From Bacillota bacterium (GTDB taxonomy: Bacteria; Bacillota; Sulfobacillia; JACIYH01), in NCBI GenBank assembly GCA_030019365.1, contig JASEFA010000001.1, positions 462,953 to 526,952 on the forward strand: a DNA stretch of 64,000 bases, written 5' to 3'. This document shows, one piece after another, positions 34,499-41,708 of this stretch (the stretch's first letter is position 1; each line of letters begins with the position of its first letter). The notes beneath the pieces were generated by a model. The model had not been told where the DNA came from. It did no database searches and saw only the letters and a list, made by a program, of their open reading frames with translations. Both the position numbers and the translations under genes were made by a program.

Positions 34499-36001
34499 TC
34501 AGGCGCTGTGCTTGAGGGTGCGGAACAGGCGGTACAGGGGGGGCAGGTAGAGTTGCAGCCCGTAGCGCATGCGCCCCAGCAGGTGGCGGGTGGCATCCGC
34601 CCAGCGTACCAGGGCCCGCGTGGGCAGGTGCCGCCAGAGCAGCGCCCGCTCTACGATGCAGCCTGGTACGCTGTCGGGGCCGAAGAGACGGTACAGGCGC
34701 ACCAGGGGGCGGAAGAAGAGGTGCAGGAGCAGTACGTCCTGCCTGGGCAGACCGGGCTGGTCCAGGAAGGTGCGGGCACGGTAGTCGAGGGGCGGGCGCA
34801 CGTAGCCCTCCCGCACCGAGACTTCGTACAGGTCGGTGCCCGGATAGGGCGAGAAGACGCTCACCACCACTGCCGAGGGGCGGGCGCGGGCGTTCAACCT
34901 GGCGGTGGCCAGGACGCTGCCGCGGTCTTCCCCGGGGAGACCTACCATGTTGTAGGCGACCGTGTTCATCCCCAGTTCGTGGCAGGTGCGGAACGCTTCC
35001 ACCATACGTTCGTCGCTCACCGGCCTGCCCAGCACCACCCGGCGGATCTGGGGATCCCCCGACTCGATGCCCATGTATACGGTGCGGCACCCGGCCGCCG
35101 CCAGCAGGGAAGCCCGGGCGCGGTCCACGAGGTCCGGCCGCTGGTTGCACGCAAAAGGAAGGCCGATTTCACGACGGTAGAGGTCGCAGAACTCCTCCAG
35201 CCAGTCCCGGCGCAGGCCGAATACGTTGTCCAGGAAGCGGATTTCCCTGGTCCCCGGGGACCAGGCGAGGAGCTTGCGCAGGTACGCCATGGCGCCGGCG
35301 GGGCTGCGGAAGCGGGGGTAGCGGTGGGCGTTGGGGTAGACGTCCCGCTGCCGGTGGTTAGAACAATACCCGCAGCGGAAGGGACAGCCCCGCGACACCA
35401 TGGCGATGGCGGCGCGGGCGCGGGTGGCCAGCAGACGCGAGTGGTTGAAAAGCCCGAACTCGGGCAGCGGCAGGAGGTCGAGACCCTCCACCAGGGGCCG
35501 CACGGGGTTGCGCACGATGCCCGAGGGGGTGCGGAACCACATGCTGCCTACCCGAGTGGGATCGGTACCGCCTGCCAGGGCGTCGGCCAGTTCCACCATC
35601 GCCTTGTCCCCCTCTCCCAGGCAGACCGCATCCACCCCCGGAACCTCTATGCATTCCCCGGGAGCCAGGGTGGGGTGGTAACCACCCCAGACCACCGGGG
35701 CCCGCGACACTTCCTTCACCCAGGCTGTGTACTGGGCGCAATAGGACAGGGCACTAGAACGCACGGTAAGGCCCACCAGGGCGGGGTCGTGCCGCCCCAC
35801 GGCTCCCAGGAACTCCTCCCTGGACGGGGGACGGGTCAGGTGAAGCAGGGCCACGCGGTGCCCGGCGTGTTGCAGCGAGGCGGCCATGGCCGCCAGGCCC
35901 TCCGCGTACCAGCCCCCCTCCTCGACCTGGTACCGCCCCGGCCGCAGGGCCACCTCCGTCACCGTGAAGTCCGGATAGACCAGAAGGACTTCAATACCCA
36001 T
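34499..36001 (-). CDS. B12-binding-domain radical SAM protein
   Basis: 500-residue protein. Residues 1-150 form a cobalamin-binding Rossmann domain (VLLVYPDFT at the start, VGLTVRSSALSYCAQYTAWV, VVWGGYHPTLAPGE). The radical SAM cluster CxxxCxxC is in MVSRGCPFRCGYCSNHRQ (about 210-225), followed by the barrel (IRFLDNVFGLRRDWLEEF, TVYMGIESGDPQIRRVVLGR). A C-terminal region of about 120 residues is Arg/Leu-rich. ATG 36001 has GGGGAGAGG upstream. This class modifies natural products, lipids or tetrapyrroles; no partner gene here fixes the substrate. Confidence 0.9.
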   Translation of the reverse strand: MGIEVLLVYPDFTVTEVALRPGRYQVEEGGWYAEGLAAMAASLQHAGHRVALLHLTRPPSREEFLGAVGRHDPALVGLTVRSSALSYCAQYTAWVKEVSRAPVVWGGYHPTLAPGECIEVPGVDAVCLGEGDKAMVELADALAGGTDPTRVGSMWFRTPSGIVRNPVRPLVEGLDLLPLPEFGLFNHSRLLATRARAAIAMVSRGCPFRCGYCSNHRQRDVYPNAHRYPRFRSPAGAMAYLRKLLAWSPGTREIRFLDNVFGLRRDWLEEFCDLYRREIGLPFACNQRPDLVDRARASLLAAAGCRTVYMGIESGDPQIRRVVLGRPVSDERMVEAFRTCHELGMNTVAYNMVGLPGEDRGSVLATARLNARARPSAVVVSVFSPYPGTDLYEVSVREGYVRPPLDYRARTFLDQPGLPRQDVLLLHLFFRPLVRLYRLFGPDSVPGCIVERALLWRHLPTRALVRWADATRHLLGRMRYGLQLYLPPLYRLFRTLKHSA

Positions 36002-36306
36002 AGGATCTACCTCTCCCCGGGAATCCTGTCCCCACTTTACAAGAGACGGACCTGGCCCCCTAACCGTTGCAACGGCGACAGGGTTCACACGCCGACTCGG
36101 GATTGCAGCCCCCAGGGGGATGCCCATGCGCACCTTGTCCCAGACCACCCGCAGCACACTGACCCGAGGGACACGCCGTACGCGCCCGAGAGCACCCCGC
36201 CCAGCCCGCGGAACAGATACGGGGTGCTGATACGGGGTGCTGAGCACGCCGCGCACGAGCCTGCCCGCCGAAGACAGGGCTACGACGTAGCGGGCGCGCC
36301 TCGGGT
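36002..36306. other. Gene-free 305-base stretch with a 13-base tandem duplication
   Basis: No complete gene seen. At 36216-36228 and 36229-36241 the 13-mer GATACGGGGTGCT occurs twice in perfect tandem. On the minus strand, mentally removing one copy joins VRGVLSTPY to LFRGLGGVLSGAYG in one frame, so this may be a decayed gene broken by the duplication. I could not recognise the product. Confidence 0.4.
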
Positions 36307-39048
36307 TCAGGGTCCCTCCGCCAGCCGGCTCAGGATGGTTGCCACCTCCGCCCGCGTGGCGGGGGCCAAGGGTCGAAAAACGTACTTCTTCCCTTGAGGG
36401 ACTCCCCTTACCAGGCCCTGCTCCTCCACGGCAGCGATGCAGTCCCGCGCCCAGCTGCCCGCCACATCGGCGAACCGGCTGGTGAAGCCGGGGGACGGGG
36501 TAGTGGCACCGCGTACCCGGGCCAGCATGGCCGCCAGTTCCGCCCGGGAAACGGGGTCATCGGGACGAAACCTCACCGTACCGTCCCCCACCGGCTCGCC
36601 CTGTACGAGTCCCCGCTGCTCCAGGGCCAGGATATGCTCCCCTGCCCAGTGTTCCCCCACGTCGGCAAAGCGGGTGGCGAACCCCTCTGCAGGGGCGGTC
36701 GCCACCAGGTAACGCGCCAGCACGGTCGCCATCTCTGCCCGGGTGATGGGAGCCGTGGGACGGAAGGTGCCATCCCCGTACCCCTGCATGAGACCCAGCC
36801 GCGCCATCCCGGCCACCCTTTCCCGCGCCCAATGCCGGGACATGTCGGCGAAGGGAACCTCCGGGGACGGGAGCGGCGAAGGGGCCACCTGCAGGGCATA
36901 CAGGTAGCCATCCATCGAGGGCACGAGCACGTACCCGGGCCCAGCCGTCACCCGGCCGGCAAGCAGCCGAAAGTCCAGGCGGTAGCGCCATGCCTCCTGC
37001 CCGGTCCAGCCGTTGCAGGCCACCACCTCTCCCCACAATCCGCCCAGGATGGCGTCCCCACCGTATGGCACTGCGGGTGAGTCGTACACGGTGACATCCG
37101 TGGGCAGCTCCCACCACACCTCGCCGCTCAGGGGGTGCAGGGCGGTCACCCTGCCCCCGGCGGTGTTGACCAGTAGGCCCAGGTTCTGCGCCACGGGATA
37201 GGACAGTCCCCCGGGGACGGTGCTCTGCCACACGACCTCACCGGTGGCGGCATCGAGGGCGTGCACCCCCACACGGCCGGCATGCGGGTCGGCGGGGGTG
37301 GTCACGTATACTTTGTCCAGGTAGTACAGCGGGGCACCCCCGATGGGCGCGTAGTACACCTGCCGGGCCAGGTTACGCTTCCACACCAGTCGCCCGGTGG
37401 CGGCATCGAGGGCGTAGACGTGTCCGTCCCATGAACCGAAGTACACCATGCGGCGCCCCCAGGTTGCGACGGCGCGGATGAGACCCCCAGTGGGGAAGCG
37501 CCACCTCTCCGAGCCCGTAGACGCATCCAGGGCGCGGAATACACCTTCTCCATCCCCGAAGTACACGGTGCCTGCGGCATAGAGGGGCGAGGCCACCACC
37601 GGTCCCCGCCCGGAGAACCGCCACTTCATCTTGCCGGTGGCGGCATCCACAGCCGTAAGCCGGCCATCGGTGGAGCCGAAGTAGACGGTGTCGCCGGCCA
37701 GGCAGGGCGCGGAGAGGATGGGACCGCTCGTCCACACCTGCCACCTGAGCCTGCCGTCGGTTAACCCGACGCAGCGCAGAGCCCCGTCGTTGGAGCCGAA
37801 GTACACTACGCCCCGAGCGCCGTTGACGACGGGGGTGGACTGGACACCCCCGCCGGTGCGGTACCGCCAGGCCAGCGACACCGACGCCGGTGGGGGCTCC
37901 AGGAGGACGCGCACCTCCCTGGTCCACACCTCCTCGCCCACGGTCGCACGCACGGCGAGGTCGTGGAATCCCGGCGGCAGCCCATCGATGGAGACGGTGG
38001 TCACACGCAGGGCCTGCCCGGGATCGCCCAGAGGAAGCCAGGGACCCCCACCCACCCGGTATTCCACCCCCGCCTCGGACGGAGATACCTGAACCCGGAG
38101 AGGCAAATCACTCTTCCACCGGGAACCGGCTTTGGGGCCCACCACCTTCAACTCAACAACCGGGACACCCTCGGCGGGGCTGATGGGCACGGCGGCAGAC
38201 AGGGCAGATTCCTCGTCCACCGTCCTGGCCCATACGGTGAGGGCTCCCTCGGCCACGCGGACGATGGCGTACCCGCCCTCCATGGCCGCTTTGGTCATGA
38301 AGAAGGGGATGCCGTTCCGTCGCCAGGAGGCGTGGATGTGCCCGTGCCCGGTGAACACGGCCACCACCCGGTATCCCTCGACCGCCTCCAGGAAATCCTG
38401 TTCGTTGTCCAGGAAACGCTGACCCGGATAGCCCACGGGATGGTGAATGAAGACCACGACGGGCGCTTCCTTGCCCCAGGCGGCCAGCCGGCCTCGCAGC
38501 CAGTCCAGCATCAGCGGCTCGAAGTGTCCGTGGGTCTGGTTGGTCACCGAGGTGTCCAGCACCACGAAGTGGATGCCCCCGTGAGAGAAGTCATAGTAGC
38601 TGCGGCCGTAACGGTTTACGAAGTTGCCCTTGCCGGCGTCCAGCCACCTGCTCTCGTGGTTTCCAAGGGCTGAGTACACGCGCAAGCCCAGGCGCGCCAG
38701 GGTGGCGTCGTAGGCATCGTACTGGTCCCGGCCGCCCAGCTCGGTCAGGTCGCCCCCCACCACCACAAAGGCCGGCCTCTCGGGCCGGGCCGCGATCTCG
38801 CTCACCACCCGGGGCGTGAACCGGTTGCCCGCTCCCGAACCCAGATGGGGATCGGTCATGTGGATGAAGGTGAACGCCCCCGGCTGCTGGCTCTCGCCCT
38901 GCGCCCGCGCATCGGGCCAGCCCCACCCTGTCCCGGGCCGTGCCGGCCACCAGGCTGCCGCGAGAAGAAAGACGAGCAACACCAGCCACGACCGGCGGAG
39001 CAAGCCCCGTCCCTGCCGCAGCTTCCTGCGGTCCCAACGTTGCAGCAC
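36307..39048 (-). CDS. Surface metallophosphoesterase with PQQ propeller and three SLH repeats
   Basis: 913-residue secreted protein. Signal peptide at about 18-50. Calcineurin-like phosphoesterase at about 57-290 with the metal motifs MTDPHLG, VVGGDLTE, ALGNHES, VFIHHPVG and GHGHIHASW. A linker of Ig-like type is followed at about 390-720 by a beta-propeller of PQQ-type repeats (VVYFGSNDGALRCVGLTDGR, VYFGSTDGRLTAVDAATGKM). Three SLH repeats end it (FADMSRHWARERVAGMARLG, FADVGEHWAGEHILALEQRG, FADVAGSWARDCIAAVEEQG). GGGAGG lies 8 bases before GTG 39048. Probably wall-anchored and acting on extracellular phosphoesters. Confidence 0.9.
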   Translation of the reverse strand: MLQRWDRRKLRQGRGLLRRSWLVLLVFLLAAAWWPARPGTGWGWPDARAQGESQQPGAFTFIHMTDPHLGSGAGNRFTPRVVSEIAARPERPAFVVVGGDLTELGGRDQYDAYDATLARLGLRVYSALGNHESRWLDAGKGNFVNRYGRSYYDFSHGGIHFVVLDTSVTNQTHGHFEPLMLDWLRGRLAAWGKEAPVVVFIHHPVGYPGQRFLDNEQDFLEAVEGYRVVAVFTGHGHIHASWRRNGIPFFMTKAAMEGGYAIVRVAEGALTVWARTVDEESALSAAVPISPAEGVPVVELKVVGPKAGSRWKSDLPLRVQVSPSEAGVEYRVGGGPWLPLGDPGQALRVTTVSIDGLPPGFHDLAVRATVGEEVWTREVRVLLEPPPASVSLAWRYRTGGGVQSTPVVNGARGVVYFGSNDGALRCVGLTDGRLRWQVWTSGPILSAPCLAGDTVYFGSTDGRLTAVDAATGKMKWRFSGRGPVVASPLYAAGTVYFGDGEGVFRALDASTGSERWRFPTGGLIRAVATWGRRMVYFGSWDGHVYALDAATGRLVWKRNLARQVYYAPIGGAPLYYLDKVYVTTPADPHAGRVGVHALDAATGEVVWQSTVPGGLSYPVAQNLGLLVNTAGGRVTALHPLSGEVWWELPTDVTVYDSPAVPYGGDAILGGLWGEVVACNGWTGQEAWRYRLDFRLLAGRVTAGPGYVLVPSMDGYLYALQVAPSPLPSPEVPFADMSRHWARERVAGMARLGLMQGYGDGTFRPTAPITRAEMATVLARYLVATAPAEGFATRFADVGEHWAGEHILALEQRGLVQGEPVGDGTVRFRPDDPVSRAELAAMLARVRGATTPSPGFTSRFADVAGSWARDCIAAVEEQGLVRGVPQGKKYVFRPLAPATRAEVATILSRLAEGP

Positions 39049-39154
39049 GGGTCAGACCTCCCTGTCCATTACCCGCCCTCCTATACAGACGCACCACACG
39101 CTCCCAGGTTGCAGCGCTAGCGGTGGCGAGTTGCGCCCGCCGGTCTGCCGCGTG

Positions 39155-39241
39155 TGCCTCGGCCGGCCCCAAGGTACCGTCAGACGCCTACTCACGGAGG
39201 CGAGGCGGGCCGTAGGCAAGTGGATTGAAGAGAACGGATGA
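39155..39241 (+). pseudogene. C-terminal fragment of an ECF sigma factor
   Basis: About 29 codons ending in TGA at 39241 encode LGRPQGTVRRLLTEARRAVG, matching the end of sigma region 4 (pattern LGxPxGTVxSRLxRAR). The upstream part of the gene is missing. It is followed at once by a fragment that resembles an anti-sigma C-terminus, as expected for a decayed sigma/anti-sigma pair. Confidence 0.5.
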
Positions 39242-39257
39242 TGTGAGATGTGGTGGA

Positions 39258-39525
39258 GTGGACAAGGACACGGGCCGCACCGACCTGCGCCTGGCCCAGG
39301 CGTCCCTCACCGACCCGCCCGCCCTCACCCTGCCCGGCAGCAAAGATGCCCCTCAAGCCCCCTACCTCACCATCCTGGCCCAAGACGACGTCGAGGTCAC
39401 AAAGGGCATCAAGGGCCGCCACGTCCTGGCGCGCTACGCACCACCCGGCGTCCCTGCCCGCGAAGTGCGCTACCTGCTGTGGCAGGACTCCCAGAACCTG
39501 TTCCTCCTGGAAGGCACCGTCTCCA
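39258..39525 (+). pseudogene. DUF4367-like (anti-sigma type) C-terminal fragment
   Basis: Codon use in this frame is G/C-rich at third positions, as in real genes. The peptide (APYLTILAQDDVEVTKGIKG, REVRYLLWQDSQNLFLLEG) resembles the DUF4367 domain often found at the C-terminus of anti-sigma proteins (pattern YLxWxxxGxxYxLxG). There is no membrane span or sigma-binding part. It runs without a stop into the next remnant, where the frame changes. Confidence 0.35.
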
Positions 39526-39531
39526 GGCGGG

Positions 39532-39660
39532 GGCACCGTGGCAGACCTGCTGGGCCCGCGGGCAGTGTTCCTCTGCGCGGGCGTCCTGTGCCTCGCATGT
39601 GCCGCGGCGTCTCTACCCATATTGCGTGCACGCGAAGCACACCGCTTAGATCAGAGATAG
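39532..39660 (+). pseudogene. C-terminal fragment of an MFS-type transporter
   Basis: 43 codons ending in TAG at 39660 encode GGTVADLLGPRAVFLCAGVL and CLACAAASLPILRAREAHR, the typical last span and basic tail of a major facilitator protein (pattern GPRxVFxxAGxLxLxxAxxALxLLR). It lies in another frame than the preceding fragment, so two unrelated gene ends have been joined here. The 39049-39730 stretch holds nothing else I recognise. Confidence 0.45.
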
Positions 39661-39730
39661 ACCCCGACGCTTCGAGGCCGGGGACGACAAGGTTGCATAG
39701 CGCTACCACACCATCTGACGTCGTTAGGAG

Positions 39731-40261
39731 TCAAGGCGTTGCGCGACCGGGCAGTTCGCCCTCCGGCCCTATCAAGCGTACGAACCAGACGAGCGGGACT
39801 ACCAACGCAATACCGCCTAGGGCACCCTGCAAGAACCATGTCGCCCAGGCAAGGACAGGCCTGGTGGCCAGGAACATCCCCACGGCGGCACCGGGCCACG
39901 GAGCCCGATCGGGCGGGAAAGCGTATAACGGCCAGATCAGCAAACCCAGGCCCCAGTTGACCACGTCTGAGCCTACCGCGCCGGGGAACAGGAGAAGGCC
40001 GATGGGGTGAAACTCGCTTGACCGCATGAACCGGTCAACGGCGCTGTACGGCCTGCGGGCGGCGAGATCCGCGAAGAGCAGGGCCGCCCGTGAGGCATGC
40101 CAACCGAACTCGCCTCCGGCCGTGAACGCCGCCCCCAGCAGGCCGAACAACACACCCGTTATCAGTGCCCTGCGCAGCCACCTGGCGGACCTGAGCGCCG
40201 CTATCAGGCCACCCACCAGGACGGCGCTCGCCGCCACCCCCCACCAGACCAACGGCGCCAC
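39731..40261 (-). CDS. Unknown polytopic membrane protein
   Basis: About 176 residues with four to five spans (WWGVAASAVLVGGLIAAL, ALITGVLFGLLGAAFTAGG, WGLGLLIWPLYAF, ALGGIALVVPLVWFVRLIG). No family recognised. GGGAGG on the minus strand gives good spacing to GTG 40261; ATG 40270 lies too close to it. It follows the coiled-coil gene by about 46 bases on the same strand. Confidence 0.6.
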   Translation of the reverse strand: MAPLVWWGVAASAVLVGGLIAALRSARWLRRALITGVLFGLLGAAFTAGGEFGWHASRAALLFADLAARRPYSAVDRFMRSSEFHPIGLLLFPGAVGSDVVNWGLGLLIWPLYAFPPDRAPWPGAAVGMFLATRPVLAWATWFLQGALGGIALVVPLVWFVRLIGPEGELPGRATP

Positions 40262-40307
40262 CCTGTGCATCCTCCCGCACAACCGCCGCTCCCCTCACCC
40301 GAGGTGA

Positions 40308-41255
40308 TCATGGGAGCTGGGCCTGTTCTACCAAACGTTGCCTCTTGCGGCGGACATCCTCCGTCATTGCGGCGGTGCGGCGCAGCTCCTCTTCCAGCCT
40401 TCGCTGCATCGATGCCACCGCCGCTCGCTGCTCTTCGGTCCGGCTTCTTGCCTCGCTGATCCTGGACTGAACCACCCAGTCGACGATGAGCCCGTCGAAG
40501 AAGTAGTCGGCGAAAGTGAGGAAACCGCCGACGCCGACGCCGAGATCGACCCGGCCTCCCACGTCCGCCATTTCCCTCTGCAGCCGGCTCAATGACTGCT
40601 GGGCGAGAGCGGCCTTGCCCCGCGCGTCATCGATGCGGGAATGCTTGATGGCCGTCGCGAGCAGGCCTCCGCCCACTATGTCCCAGATGCCCCAGCTGGC
40701 GGCGCTACCCAGGGCGGCGAGCAGATCGTCCAGGGAAGCCAGGGCCTCCCGGGCTGCTGCCAGCGCCTCTTCCAGCTCCTTTGCCGAGCTTGAGAGCCGG
40801 CCTTCTTCCTCCGCCAGTTCCAGGAGAGCCGCGGCCGCTTCGCCCCCTCCACTCTTGAGCGCCTCTTCTTTCTGCCGGAGCAGCCGCAGGTACTCTTCCT
40901 CGGCCTGCCCCAGAGAGGCCAGCCGTTCCCGCAGGGCTGCGACCTCCTCTTCGAGGGCCTCTACCTGCCCCCGGCCCGCTTCGTACTTCAACTGGGCGGC
41001 TGCCAATTCCTGTCTTTCCCGGTCCAGCTTCTGCTCCCTCGTCCCCAAAAGGCCGGAAAGGAGGGCGGTGGGGCCGAGGCCCTGCAGCCCCTGCACATCC
41101 TGCTCTTCTTTGGCGAGCACCAGTTCCAGTTCGCGGCACCTCTCCCGGCACCGGGCCAGATCATCCCGGGCGGCCTGCAGCTTGCCCTGCAACCGGGCCG
41201 CCAGGTCCCGGCGTTCCCGCGCGCTCTCCAGTTCAGCCTCCAGAGTACGATCCAT
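40308..41255 (-). CDS. Coiled-coil protein with a central hydrophobic segment
   Basis: 315-residue protein of mostly long Glu/Arg/Leu-rich helices (about 1-165 and 270-315). Between the coils lies a conserved-looking segment, SAASWGIWDIVGGGLLATAI followed by KHSRIDDARG, and a hydrophobic FLTFADYFFDGLIVDWVVQ. The WxxWDxxGGGLxxTxxKHSxID pattern occurs in uncharacterised Bacillota coiled-coil proteins as far as I recall. No enzymatic motif. Function unknown. Confidence 0.75.
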   Translation of the reverse strand: MDRTLEAELESARERRDLAARLQGKLQAARDDLARCRERCRELELVLAKEEQDVQGLQGLGPTALLSGLLGTREQKLDRERQELAAAQLKYEAGRGQVEALEEEVAALRERLASLGQAEEEYLRLLRQKEEALKSGGGEAAAALLELAEEEGRLSSSAKELEEALAAAREALASLDDLLAALGSAASWGIWDIVGGGLLATAIKHSRIDDARGKAALAQQSLSRLQREMADVGGRVDLGVGVGGFLTFADYFFDGLIVDWVVQSRISEARSRTEEQRAAVASMQRRLEEELRRTAAMTEDVRRKRQRLVEQAQLP

Positions 41256-41277
41256 GCGCCTATCTCCTTTCCCGGTT

Positions 41278-41703
41278 TCAGAGCCGAGGATGTGCCGCGC
41301 GTGGCGATGCCCCGAGACGTACGGTCATCAGCCGGCGCTGCAGCAGGGCAGCCGTAGGGTAAGGCAGGCCAGGTGGCCCGGCAGCCGGCCGGTCAGGAGA
41401 GGGCGCCTCGATGATGGCCTTGCAGAAGGCGGGCAGGTCCGCGGGGGTGCGCGACGTGACGAGCTTGCCGTCCACCACCACTTCCTGGTCCACGTAGGTG
41501 GCGCCTGCGTTGACGACGTCGTCCCGGATGGCCGCCACGCACGTGACCGTGCGCCCGCGCAGGATACCCGCCGACACCAGCACGTGCCCGGCGTGGCAGA
41601 TGCCCGCCACCACCTTGCCTAGCTCCCTCATGCGGCGTACAGGGTCCTCGAAGTCCTTCTCCACCAGCACCGCCACTCTGCGGCCGGGAATCTCGCCGCA
41701 CAT
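41278..41703 (-). CDS. Internally deleted DJ-1/PfpI-family protein
   Basis: 141 residues, ATG 41703. It begins as a normal PfpI protein (RRVAVLVEKDFED), then jumps straight to the region before the nucleophile (MRELGKVVAGICHAGHVLVS) and continues normally (DDVVNAGATYVDQEVVVDG, SRTPADLPAFCKAIIEA) before an unrelated 35-residue tail. Intact relatives have about 60-70 residues between these parts, including the strand and loop with the acidic active-site partner. The reading frame is kept, and the nucleophile elbow Cys remains. Probably non-functional or altered; the deletion is inferred from family knowledge. Confidence 0.75.
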   Translation of the reverse strand: MCGEIPGRRVAVLVEKDFEDPVRRMRELGKVVAGICHAGHVLVSAGILRGRTVTCVAAIRDDVVNAGATYVDQEVVVDGKLVTSRTPADLPAFCKAIIEAPSPDRPAAGPPGLPYPTAALLQRRLMTVRLGASPRAAHPRL

Positions 41704-41708
41704 CCCTG

